NCBI GenBank assembly: GCA_029975295.1
Contig: JARKPK010000008.1
Span: 1-64,000, forward strand
DNA from: Thermoguttaceae bacterium
Lineage (GTDB): Bacteria > Planctomycetota > Planctomycetia > Pirellulales > Thermoguttaceae
Direction: 5' to 3'
DNA length: 64,000 nucleotides
Shown: one piece after another, positions 44,931 to 53,262 of the stretch
How positions within the stretch are numbered: the first letter of the stretch is position 1
Layout: each line of letters begins with the position of its first letter
Program-made: the position numbers and the translations under genes
The notes under the pieces: model-generated
The model's input: the letters and a program-made list of their open reading frames with translations, nothing else
The model's database searches: none
Told to the model about the DNA's origin: nothing

Positions 44931-46283
44931 TCAATAGTCCGACACTTTGGCGGCGGCGATCAGATCGATGAAGTCTCGGTTCGATTTGAATTTGGCGAGC
45001 TTGGCGGTCAACTGCTCCATCGCGTCGGTCGGATTCATCGACGAAAGCGTCCGGCGAAGCATGGTGATCGCATGCAGCCACTCGGGCGGCAAGAGTTTTT
45101 CTTCGCGGCGCGTGCCCGACTGCGAGATGTCGATGGCAGGCCAAACCCGGCGGTCGGCCAGCTTCCGATCGAGCACCAATTCCATGTTGCCGGTCCCCTT
45201 GAACTCCTGGAAGATCAATTCGTCCATGCGGCTTCCGGTGTCGATCAAGGCAGTGCCCACGATGGTGAGCGATCCGCCTTCCTCGAACAGGCGCGCCGTG
45301 GCGAAAAGCTTCTTGGGGATGTCCATCGCTTTGATGTCCACGCCGCCGGTCATGGTGCGGCCCGTGTTGCCCACCCATTTGTTGAAGGCTCGGGCCAGGC
45401 GGGTGATCGAGTCGAGCAGCAGCACGACGTCTTTGCCCATCTCGGCCAATCGCTTGCAGCGTTCGACGACGAGTTGCGAAAGCCGCACGTGGCTTTCGAT
45501 GTCTCGATCAAGGCTGCTGGCGACGACCTCGCCATTGACCGCTCGAATCATGTCGGTCACTTCTTCCGGGCGTTCGTCAATCAGCAACACGATCAGTTTG
45601 ACATCGGGATAGTTCGTGGAAATGCCTTGGCTGATGTGCTGCAACAAGATCGTTTTGCCGGTTCGCGGCGGCGCCACGATGAGGGCTCGTTGCCCTTTGC
45701 CCAGCGGCGTGAGCAGGTCCATGACGCGCGTGGTGAGCGGCTCGGCGCCGGTTTCCAGCTTCAGCCAGAACTCGGGATTGATCGGCGTTTTGGCGTCGAA
45801 CGCCTTGACCTCTTTGTATTGCTCGGGAGGCATTCCGTCGACATCGAACAGCTCGCGGAGACGAGGGCCCTGATTCCGGCGGGCGGGCTGCACCATTCCC
45901 GAAAGATGCACGCCTTCGCGCAGTCCGAACTTCTCGATCATGCTGCCGGGGACGAACGGGTCGGTCATCTCGCGCATGTAGTTGTTTTTTGGATTGCGCA
46001 AGAACCCGTAACCGTTGGGATGAAGCTCGAGCACGCCGCCGCCTTCGACCAGCGGACCGGTTTCGGCGGAGTCCGCCTCGGGGCTTCGATTTTGATCGCC
46101 CTGGTTCTGCGCCGGCCGCGGCCGATTGCTGCTACTGCGGTTCGAAGAACCTTCGTTGCGTCCGTACGGGCGACCCCGTTTTCGTTTGCCCATGTCTCGC
46201 ACGATTTCAACCCCCTGATCCGATGCCCTCCGTTTGCGAGGGCCTATGGTCCGTCGTTGGCGTCTGTCTCGCGACTCGGTCAT
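44931..46283 (-). CDS. rho: transcription termination factor Rho
   Basis: This 450-aa hexameric RNA helicase/ATPase is complete. The N-terminal 75 residues are Arg/Asn/Ser-rich and low-complexity (GKRKRGRPYGRNEG onward), in place of the usual helical Rho-N domain. The cold-shock-like RNA-binding domain starts at GVLELHPNGYGFLR. The ATPase core has Walker A APPRTGKT (about 204-211), LLIDERPEEVTDM, LLLDSITRLARAFN and the Q/R loops with GGVDIKAM. ATG 46283 is chosen, with GGAG 9 nt upstream; ATG 46289 has only 3 nt spacing, and ATG 46193 would remove the basic head. A terminator-like hairpin lies in its leader. No gene is co-oriented directly upstream. Confidence 0.97.
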   Translation of the reverse strand: MTESRDRRQRRTIGPRKRRASDQGVEIVRDMGKRKRGRPYGRNEGSSNRSSSNRPRPAQNQGDQNRSPEADSAETGPLVEGGGVLELHPNGYGFLRNPKNNYMREMTDPFVPGSMIEKFGLREGVHLSGMVQPARRNQGPRLRELFDVDGMPPEQYKEVKAFDAKTPINPEFWLKLETGAEPLTTRVMDLLTPLGKGQRALIVAPPRTGKTILLQHISQGISTNYPDVKLIVLLIDERPEEVTDMIRAVNGEVVASSLDRDIESHVRLSQLVVERCKRLAEMGKDVVLLLDSITRLARAFNKWVGNTGRTMTGGVDIKAMDIPKKLFATARLFEEGGSLTIVGTALIDTGSRMDELIFQEFKGTGNMELVLDRKLADRRVWPAIDISQSGTRREEKLLPPEWLHAITMLRRTLSSMNPTDAMEQLTAKLAKFKSNRDFIDLIAAAKVSDY

Positions 46284-46336
46284 GCTCATTCACTCCGGCG
46301 CGAGTCCCAATGTCGGCATGCTCGCACGTTGATCTC

Positions 46337-46363
46337 AAAAACAAAGAACGCAGCGGTGCGTTC
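46337..46363 (-). terminator. terminator-like hairpin in the rho leader (possible attenuator)
   Basis: On the minus strand GAACGCA-CCGC-TGCGTTC forms a perfect 7-bp stem with a 4-nt loop, followed directly by TTTGTTTTTG. It sits about 54 nt upstream of the rho ATG and no minus-strand gene lies within 1.2 kb upstream. It therefore most probably acts on the rho transcript itself. Confidence 0.6.
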
Positions 46364-47580
46364 ACACTCATTTCTGCGAATCGGCCTACCGTTGGCGGGC
46401 CGACGCGGTCGCGTTGCTGGAACGCTTGCCGCCCCCAACAGGCAACCCCCATTTTCCCGCGACAAACGCTGGGCGGCATTTCAACGCCGCCGCGGCCACC
46501 GTCCTCGCGTGAGGCCGACCAATGGGCTTGCCATGCAGCACTCGTTTGCCGCACCATCGAAAAACTGGAAAACGGCGCGCTTGCCCCGCGGAGCTTTTGG
46601 TCGGCGATCCATGCAGGCGAGCGATCGACCCCAACCCGTCAATAACGCTGGGAAATCGCACGACCGCCGAACATGCCAAGCGGCGGTTGCCGTTGCGAGC
46701 AACCTTTGATTCCATGACATGCGCCGATCAAACCGCCTCATGGGTTGACCGGATCGAACTCCTTTTCGATCGCGCCGGCCGGAAAGCACAATCGCTCAAA
46801 CGGCCTTAGGCGCGCGAACCACCGTATATGCTTCAACAGGTCGCCAGCGCCGGTCCGAAGACCGTAGGCGCCGCAAACGACGGCAGTTCGGCTAAACAAA
46901 CTCTGCCCCTACCGGATATCAGCAAAGCACTTGTGCGAACGGCGCAGTCCCGCCGCAGTGTGCCCCAGGCATCGCGCCGGCCCGGCAAAACACGTTGCCG
47001 CGGTTCTCGATTCGGGCATCGAGACCGCCCGACCGGGTTCAAGGGCGCGAATCACGACAATCATCCCGGGGCGTCATGCACCGTCTCCGGTCCGGTGCAT
47101 CGTCGAACAGCCACAGGAGCGCAAGGCTTGATTCGTGAAAGCACGACCAACGCTTCGAGCCGAATCTCGTTGGAGACGCAACGCAGAAGGCCGCCAAAAA
47201 ACGCATCGGCCCGGCGATTCTCCGACCTGCCAGACTGCCGAAGTTTGCGGCAGCAACCATCGATCGGAGCGATGAATCAAACTTCTAATGGATTTATACC
47301 TTGGACTTGCAAGCTTTTCAAGAGGGAATTACCGGCGTCGGGCGAGTTTTTTCGTCGCCTCGGTTCGTTGCCCGGCGCGGCGCCAAAAGAACCGGCGATT
47401 GGTCGCGGGCCGATCCAAAATGGCCGGGCAGTCTGACGAGCAGCCCAGCGGTTTGTTTGCCCGACAGTCGATTGTCGCCCAATGATCGCGGCGAATTTGT
47501 TGAGTGGTGGTGGCCCAACAGGTAGAATCGGCATGTCGGCCCATTATTCTCCAGCACTCATTCGCCAGGGAGACCTCGAA
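46364..47580. other. 1.2 kb non-coding region between divergent rho and Gfo/Idh/MocA genes
   Basis: The longest frames here are Arg/Ser/Ala-rich and match nothing I know. Two clean inverted repeats stand out: ATGCACCG / CGGTGCAT at 47076-47083 and 47093-47100 (9-nt loop), and CTGCCG / CGGCAG at 47235-47240 and 47248-47253. GGCGA-gttttttcg-TCGCC is at 47341-47359. The region should carry promoters for both divergent genes and may hold a structured RNA. It may also be the remains of a decayed gene; the sequence does not decide this. Confidence 0.4.
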
Positions 47581-48873
47581 ATGAAGATCTCGCGCCGTGG
47601 GTTTTTGGGTTCGTCTTCGTCGGTCGCCATGGCTTGGGCTGCACCGGCCGTATTGGGCGCCGAAAAGGAGAAGAAGTACCGAACCGCTCTGATCGGTTGC
47701 GGATGGTGGGGCGGCAACATCTTGAACTGCGCCATCCAGGCCGGTCGCTCGGAGGTCGTCGCGCTTTGCGATGTCGATCAGAAGCATCTTGACCAGCGGG
47801 CCGAGAAGGTCGAGCAAGCGACAGGCGCGAGCGCCAAGAAGTATAAAGACTATCGCGAACTGTTGGACCGCGAGAAGCCAGAAATCGTCATCGTCGGCAC
47901 TCCCGATCACTGGCATGCGCTGATTACCATCGCCGCAGTGAACGCCGGCGCGCATGTGTATGTGGAGAAGCCGGTCTGCCACACGGTCAACGAAGGTATT
48001 GCCATGGTGCGAGCGGCCCGCGCTGCCGACCGGGTTGTGCAGGTGGGCACCCATCGCCGCGTGTCGCCGCACAACATTTCGGCCCGCGAGTTCATTCGGA
48101 GCGGCAAACTCGGAAAGATCGGGATGGTTCGGGCGTTTGTCCTGTATGGCGGTTCGGCCGGCGAACCAACGCCCGACAGCGATCCCCCGCCCGAACTCGA
48201 TTGGGATTTCTGGTGCGGGCCGGCGCCTTTGCGGCCGTTCAATAAGCGAATTCATCCTCGCGGATTTCGCCAGTTCTTGGACTATGCCAACGGACAATTG
48301 GGCGATTGGGGCATCCATTGGCTCGATCAGATTCTCTGGTGCATGGAAGCGACTGCGCCGAAATCGGTGGCATCGGTTGGAGGGCGGTTCATCCGCAAAG
48401 ACAACACCGACGCGCCCGACACGCAAGTCGCCACGTTCCAGTTCGAAGATTTCGCCGTCTCTTGGGAACATCGTCACTATGCGGGCAACACCGCTGAGAA
48501 GCATAACGTGGGCTGCTATTTTTACGGCACTGAGGGAACGCTTCACTTGGGCTGGCAAGACGGGTGGACCTTCTACCCGGTTTCGGCGTCTAAGCCGACA
48601 GTCCATGAAGACGCCAAACTCAACCAACCCGACGGCCAGAACATTGCCGAGCTATGGACCGACTTCCTCGAATCGATTGAGAAACGAAGACGCCCGGTGT
48701 GCGACATCGAATTGGGGCATCGCTCGACGACAATGAGCTTGCTGGGAATGCTGGCGTTGAAGATCGGCCGGAGCGTGACTTGGGATGGGCAGAAGGAGAC
48801 GATCGTCAACGATCCCGAGGCGGCGCAATTGCTGAAGCGGCCGTATCGAGAGCCTTGGGTCTATCCTTCCTGA
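47581..48873 (+). CDS. Tat-exported Gfo/Idh/MocA family oxidoreductase
   Basis: This 430-aa NAD(P)-dependent oxidoreductase has a twin-arginine signal (KISRRGFLGSSSS at 2-14), then the Rossmann loop IGCGWWGGNILN and the family hallmark VEKPVCHTVNEG (Lys in EKP). The C-terminal domain with YANGQLGDWGIHWLDQILW and the ending KRPYREPWVYPS are typical of planctomycetal members. Such proteins act on sugars or sugar derivatives in the periplasm. ATG 47581 has GGGAGAC 7-8 nt upstream; the frame is open further upstream, but that would hide the Tat signal. A bidirectional terminator follows at 49041-49084. Confidence 0.93.
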   Translation: MKISRRGFLGSSSSVAMAWAAPAVLGAEKEKKYRTALIGCGWWGGNILNCAIQAGRSEVVALCDVDQKHLDQRAEKVEQATGASAKKYKDYRELLDREKPEIVIVGTPDHWHALITIAAVNAGAHVYVEKPVCHTVNEGIAMVRAARAADRVVQVGTHRRVSPHNISAREFIRSGKLGKIGMVRAFVLYGGSAGEPTPDSDPPPELDWDFWCGPAPLRPFNKRIHPRGFRQFLDYANGQLGDWGIHWLDQILWCMEATAPKSVASVGGRFIRKDNTDAPDTQVATFQFEDFAVSWEHRHYAGNTAEKHNVGCYFYGTEGTLHLGWQDGWTFYPVSASKPTVHEDAKLNQPDGQNIAELWTDFLESIEKRRRPVCDIELGHRSTTMSLLGMLALKIGRSVTWDGQKETIVNDPEAAQLLKRPYREPWVYPS

Positions 48874-49040
48874 AGAGTCTCAGGACAGGAAACGCAGCAA
48901 AGCCCGGGCGAGATTGCCGCTTGGTCGTTCCTGTTGCGACCTGTTGGCGGTTTGTGCTGTGCTCGGGGCCAATGCAGGATTGACGCGCGGCAGCCGGGCA
49001 GCGCCAGCCCATCGGAGGCCGGCCCGCCCGAGGCGCAACG

Positions 49041-49084
49041 AAAACGGCTCGCCCCGGCCAGAGCCGAGCGCGAGCCGTTTTTTT
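49041..49084. terminator. bidirectional intrinsic terminator
   Basis: A perfect 12-bp stem, AAAACGGCTCGC (49041-49052) with GCGAGCCGTTTT (49070-49081), has a 17-nt loop and a T run to 49084 on the plus strand (AAAA on the left for the minus strand). It lies between the convergent Gfo/Idh/MocA (+) and TIGR03000-type (-) genes and can serve both. Confidence 0.85.
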
Positions 49085-49171
49085 AGCTGTCGTTCCTTGG
49101 GGGCAAGCCCAACGATCGGTCGGCGAAATTCGATTGCCAATCGGTCGCAGGGTTCCTCGCGTTCGGGGGCC

Positions 49172-50041
49172 TCAGTTAGCGGCCAAGCTTCCCGTGGTCA
49201 GGTTGTGGAACGAGAAGGCCACGGTATTGCGGCTGCCGGCGGTGAGAACCACCGTCCGCACTTCGTCAACGATTTGTCCATCGCGGACGACTTCGGCCTT
49301 AATCTCGTACTTGTAGCTCATGCCAGGCTGGAGGCCGTACGACACGTACTGCCGTTTCGTGCCTGTGCTCTTGGTGACGTGGCCGTTGACAGTCACCTTG
49401 GCGTCGGCGGGTACGTAAATGGTCAGCAGCCCGCTGTCCGCGGCGCTCGGGGCCGGCGTGTAGAACGAGCCGGCGCCCAGCGGCGGCGCGAAAGGCGACG
49501 ACGGGGCAGCGGGCGGCGTTAACGGCGGATTCGTCGGCGTCAGGCCTGCCGGAGGAGCCAGCGGCGCGGTTGATGGCGGCGAGAGGGGCGGGGCAGGCGC
49601 GGCAGGCGCGTCGGCCGGCGCCGGGTTGGCCGGTGTCGGCGAAGGTTCCACTGGAGCCGGCTGAGCCGGTTGAGCCGGGGTCGGTTGTTGCGGTTGGCTG
49701 GGGGCGGTAACCACCACGCCATCACCGCAGCAGCCCGACGCGTAGCTTACGTAACCGCCATAGTAATAGGCATTGCCGGCCCAATAGTAGCGGTAGGGGC
49801 CCAACAACAAACGGCGCACCGGACCGGGCCGCACTCCGACGTACCAAGCGGAGCCGTAGTAGGCGTCGCAGCACGTCGGCGTGTAGCAGGAGTAGTAAGT
49901 CGTCGGGTAGTAGCAGCACGAAGTGTAGCAGGCCGGTGCGCATCCGCGCCACCACCAACAGGCATTTGCATCGGTGGTTGTGGCCGATACGCTCAGGGCG
50001 GCAATCGCCCCCACAAGCAACATGCGTTTCAGTCCGAACAT
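49172..50041 (-). CDS. TIGR03000-type planctomycetal envelope protein
   Basis: The 289-aa exported protein has signal peptide MFGLKRMLLVGAIAALSVSA, then a Cys/Tyr/Trp-rich segment at about 28-108 (CWWWRGCAPAC, CCYYPTTYYSCY, AYYYGGYVSYASGCC) that may form disulfides or a cross-linked surface. A Pro/Ala/Gln/Thr-rich linker covers about 112-205. The C-terminal 80 residues (YVPADAKVTVNGH, TKRQYVSYGLQPGMSYKYEIKAEV) match the small beta-sandwich domain TIGR03000 found only in planctomycetes. GGGAG lies 8-9 nt before the ATG. It is a single gene with a terminator behind it. Function is unknown; a cell-surface role is likely. Confidence 0.88.
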   Translation of the reverse strand: MFGLKRMLLVGAIAALSVSATTTDANACWWWRGCAPACYTSCCYYPTTYYSCYTPTCCDAYYGSAWYVGVRPGPVRRLLLGPYRYYWAGNAYYYGGYVSYASGCCGDGVVVTAPSQPQQPTPAQPAQPAPVEPSPTPANPAPADAPAAPAPPLSPPSTAPLAPPAGLTPTNPPLTPPAAPSSPFAPPLGAGSFYTPAPSAADSGLLTIYVPADAKVTVNGHVTKSTGTKRQYVSYGLQPGMSYKYEIKAEVVRDGQIVDEVRTVVLTAGSRNTVAFSFHNLTTGSLAAN

Positions 50042-50389
50042 GTGCGTCGCTCCCTTTCCTTTAGTCCTTCAAAGCACGACAATGCTGTGCAACTTCGGGT
50101 CGTGGTTCGCTCGAACGGCCGCAGCCGTCCGGCAAACCGTTTGACTTTTTCAAACACTGGAAACCACTAAGCTAGCATAGCACGTCGAGCCTGAGAATCA
50201 AGAAGGTTGGGCGGTTGGGGAGTTTTTTGACGATTGTGCCGAGTGGGCAGCCCGGGTTCGTCAATCGGGCCGGCGGACGGGGAATGACCGTGCGGTGCAA
50301 TTGCCGTATCCCGCTATTGGGGTGGGAGTTTCTTATTTTCGCGGCAATAGGGGCGGGCGCCCCGAAGGAGGCCGACAATCGCTGAGAGC
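50042..50389. promoter_or_regulatory. 348-nt divergent intergenic region with inverted repeat
   Basis: This lies between the TIGR03000 gene (-) and the SEDS gene (+), so it must hold promoters in both directions. GTTTGA-CTTTT-TCAAAC (50139-50155) is a clean 6-bp inverted repeat with 5-nt spacer, placed about 100 nt upstream of the TIGR03000 gene, and may be an operator. No confident -35/-10 pair was found. GAAGGAGG at 50364-50371 lies too far (18 nt) from GTG 50390 to be its ribosome site. Confidence 0.35.
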
Positions 50390-51616
50390 GTGTGGAGAGA
50401 ATCGATCGCGGCGGCACTGGCTTGGGTTCGGAGCGTCGCCTGGTCCGTCGTTCTAACGGCTGGGAGCCTGACGGTCATCGGCTGCGCGGCCATTGCGCGC
50501 GCGGCCGAATTGTCCGACAATCCGGAGTGGTTCGGCCGGTTCGCCCGGCAGCAGGCGGCCTTTGCTGTATTCGGTTTGGCGCTACTGTTGGGACTGAGCG
50601 CGGTGAATTACCGCTGGGCGTCGCGGTGGGCCTATGGGATGTTTGCGTTGGCGCTATTGATGCTCTGTCTCGTATTTTTCTTTCCACCGATCAACAACGC
50701 CTATCGCTGGGTTCGGATCGGACCGATCGGTTTGCAACCGGCTGAATTGGCGAAATGGGCTTTCGTTTGTGCTGTTGCCCGGCATGCGGCCGCCTGCGAC
50801 GGCTACCGCACGGTGCGATCGTTGATCGTTCCCTTGGGCATGTTGGCTGCGGTGGTCGGGCTGATTCTCACGGAGCCCGACTTGGGAACAGCCGCGGTCT
50901 TTGTTCCGGTGTTGTTGCTGATGCTGTTTGCGGGCGGGGCGCGATTGCGTTCGCTGGGCGTATTGATTTTGGTTGTTTTGGCAAGCCTGCCGCTGTTGTG
51001 GGCTTTGATGAGCGGGGAGCAGCGGTCGCGAGTCGGCGCGATCTTCGAACGCGTCGAGCCGGGGCGGCAGCCCTCAGCCAGGAATTACCAACTCTACCAA
51101 GCCCGGCGTGTGATGTCGCTCGGAGGCTTTTGGGGAAGCGCTTTGACCGGCGAACCGGTGGACGAAACGGCCGCGTATCGCCTTCCCGAAGCGCACAACG
51201 ATTTTGTGTTTTGCGTGGTTGTCGAGCGATGGGGCATGATGGGCGGCGGGGTTGTGCTGTTGTTGCATGCCCTATTGGCTTGGCGGTGCTTGGCCGTGGC
51301 TCGCAGGTGCGGCGATCCCTTCGGCCGATTGTTCGTTGTCGGGTGGACGTCGTTCGTTGCCGTGCAAACGGTGGTCAATGTCGGGATGACAGCCGGCTTG
51401 CTGCCGGTGACCGGTCTGCCGCTTCCGCTGCTCAGCTACGGGGGATCGGCGCTGGCGACCCAGGCCCTGGCGTTGGGGTTGATTGTGAGCGTCGGACGAC
51501 ACACGGAATACGACTTCGGGCCCGATCCGTTTCGCCATGCCGATCCGCTCGGCGCCGCTCGGACTGCGGCGGAATCGCGAATACCCGGGCCGATCAATGC
51601 CGGCCCAGACTCGTGA
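50390..51616 (+). CDS. SEDS-family peptidoglycan glycosyltransferase (FtsW/RodA/SpoVE)
   Basis: The 408-aa polytopic membrane protein has about ten hydrophobic segments. SEDS landmarks are IGPIGLQPAELAKWA, LTEPDLGTAAVF, the GEPVDETAAYRLPEAHNDFVF loop and the C-terminal GLPLPLLSYGGSAL, which hold the catalytic acidic and lipid-binding residues. The family polymerises lipid II with a partner class B PBP, either in division (FtsW) or elongation (RodA). The long tail HTEYDFGPDPFRHADP is not diagnostic. No PBP, mur or fts gene is adjacent, so I cannot say which; many planctomycetes lack FtsZ but keep SEDS genes. GTG 50390 has only a weak site. Confidence 0.9.
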   Translation: MWRESIAAALAWVRSVAWSVVLTAGSLTVIGCAAIARAAELSDNPEWFGRFARQQAAFAVFGLALLLGLSAVNYRWASRWAYGMFALALLMLCLVFFFPPINNAYRWVRIGPIGLQPAELAKWAFVCAVARHAAACDGYRTVRSLIVPLGMLAAVVGLILTEPDLGTAAVFVPVLLLMLFAGGARLRSLGVLILVVLASLPLLWALMSGEQRSRVGAIFERVEPGRQPSARNYQLYQARRVMSLGGFWGSALTGEPVDETAAYRLPEAHNDFVFCVVVERWGMMGGGVVLLLHALLAWRCLAVARRCGDPFGRLFVVGWTSFVAVQTVVNVGMTAGLLPVTGLPLPLLSYGGSALATQALALGLIVSVGRHTEYDFGPDPFRHADPLGAARTAAESRIPGPINAGPDS

Positions 51617-51722
51617 ACGCGAATGCGCCGAGTTTACGGTGACATCGCAGCGCGGCACGCGGCGGCAGAGCAACGCAAAGCGCCGGGCGGTTGACGCCGA
51701 TTCTCGACGCACGATTTTCCGC

Positions 51723-52952
51723 CTATCGTTTGGCAATCGGCTGAATCGAGAGATCGTCGTACGACAGTTCGCCCGTGCAGCCGAACAACCCGAGGCGAAC
51801 GATCGCCTCTCGGGCCTTCAGCGGAACTTCGATCCGCCCCGTCTTGCGTTCCCAAGGGAACGTGCCTTGCCAAGGGCCGACCGCACCCTGACCCAACGTC
51901 GCTCGCTGGTCGTCGTAGAAAGTGACGAAAAGCGACGGCCACTGGCGCGAACCGGGTTCGGGAAGGATGTTGCGTCCGCGCACGCGAAACGTCAGTTCGA
52001 TCGCCGCCACCTTCCGTCCGTCGATGGCCAAGCCCTGCAAGGCGTGGCTGCCGCGGCCGGGCGTCGAGTTCTCGAACACAAGGCAATGGTCTCCCTCGGC
52101 CGCGTCTTCGGCCGCTAGCCGCGCTTGACGCAGGTAATACCAGCCGGCCGGCATGGGCGGGTCGCCGAAGGTCTCTTCAAAACCGCCGTTGACGAGGCTC
52201 GGCACGGCCGGATCGGGCTGCACCTGACGCTTCGACTCGGCCGCGCCGGTCATCGGCACAAAAAGCGTTGGCTGCAAGGCCTCGCGCTGCAACGATCCTT
52301 GCGACTTCTTGAGAACATAAAGGGTTTGCTGGTAACGCTGGCCGACCGGGATCACCATGCGGCCGCCCTCTTTGAGCTGATCGACGAGCGGTTGCGGCAC
52401 GTCCTCGGGCGAACAGGTAACGATGATCTTGTCGAATGGGGCATGTTCGGGCCATCCCAGGAAACCGTCGCCGACACGGGTGAATACGTTGCGATAGCCG
52501 AGCCGTTTCAGTGTTCTCGCGGCGTTTTGCCCCAATTGCGGGACGATCTCGATGGTGTACACCTCGGCAACCAGCGGACTCAGCACGGCCGCCTGATATC
52601 CGCTGCCCGTGCCGATCTCCAGAACCCGGTCGGTCGGTTGCGGATCGAGCGCCTCGGTCATATAGGCCACGATGAAGGGCGAGGAGATGGTTTGACTTTC
52701 ACCGATCGGCAACGCCATGTCGAAGTAGGCGTTCTTACGGTGGGGCAGCGGCACGAACTCGTGCCGAGGTGTCTCTCGCATTGATCGCAACACGCGCTCG
52801 TTTTTCACGCCGGCGCCGGCCACCTCCTCGTCAACCATGCGTTGCCGGGCTTGCTGGAACGCTGCCGCCGACTGAGCCGCCGCCCGCGATGGGGGCAGGG
52901 CCTGAACGGCCAAGCAAGCCCCGATCAAGACGATCGCGTGAAGAGTGCGCAT
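51723..52952 (-). CDS. exported protein-L-isoaspartate O-methyltransferase with C-terminal carbohydrate-binding-like domain
   Basis: The 409-aa two-part protein starts with a signal peptide (MRTLHAIVLIGACLAVQALP, processing near AAAQSAA). Residues 30-240 are PCMT: RHEFVPLPHRKNAY, TISSPFIVAYM, SAM loop EIGTGSGYQAAVLSPL and IVTCSPEDVPQPLVDQL. Pcm repairs isoaspartyl residues using SAM. Residues 250-409 form a jelly-roll-like domain (LVNGGFEETFGDPPMPAGWYY, LSYDDLSIQP), as in carbohydrate-binding modules of exported planctomycetal proteins. A secreted Pcm is odd because SAM is cytosolic. It is a single gene with a TATAAT box 33 nt upstream of the ATG. Confidence 0.9.
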   Translation of the reverse strand: MRTLHAIVLIGACLAVQALPPSRAAAQSAAAFQQARQRMVDEEVAGAGVKNERVLRSMRETPRHEFVPLPHRKNAYFDMALPIGESQTISSPFIVAYMTEALDPQPTDRVLEIGTGSGYQAAVLSPLVAEVYTIEIVPQLGQNAARTLKRLGYRNVFTRVGDGFLGWPEHAPFDKIIVTCSPEDVPQPLVDQLKEGGRMVIPVGQRYQQTLYVLKKSQGSLQREALQPTLFVPMTGAAESKRQVQPDPAVPSLVNGGFEETFGDPPMPAGWYYLRQARLAAEDAAEGDHCLVFENSTPGRGSHALQGLAIDGRKVAAIELTFRVRGRNILPEPGSRQWPSLFVTFYDDQRATLGQGAVGPWQGTFPWERKTGRIEVPLKAREAIVRLGLFGCTGELSYDDLSIQPIAKR

Positions 52953-52984
52953 GAGGACTTCCCCGATAACCGGCTATGTGGTCA

Positions 52985-52990
52985 ATTATA
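52985..52990 (-). promoter_or_regulatory. probable -10 box of the pcm-like gene
   Basis: The minus strand reads TATAAT, a perfect -10 hexamer, with a leader of about 25 nt before the ATG at 52952. No matching -35 is seen 17 nt upstream (GC-rich there). The rest of the 310-nt gap 52953-53262 shows nothing else clear. Confidence 0.4.
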
Positions 52991-53262
52991 CCTCACGGCC
53001 CGCTGTGGGAGGCCTCCTGTGGCCCGTCTGCGGCCGTAAAACGGGCTGCACGAACGGCCTTGGGGAGGCAGTGCCGCGGCCGAGGCGCGGGGGTTGACGT
53101 TCGGAACTCGATTTCAACCGCAGCGGGGGCGGCCTCGGGAAGGCCGATTTCCACCGAAAAAAGGCCGCTTAGCGAACACATTGCGTTTTCTTGACCGATA
53201 GAGGATGTTTCGCCCGGAACACCGTCGGGCGGGCCGGCGCTGTTCGGCGGCAGAGGTTGCGA

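Noticed and set aside
46828..47436. 202-codon plus-strand frame in the rho/Gfo gap
   Set aside because: Ser/Arg/Pro-rich, no motif, no ribosome site; considered as a decayed gene but not supported.
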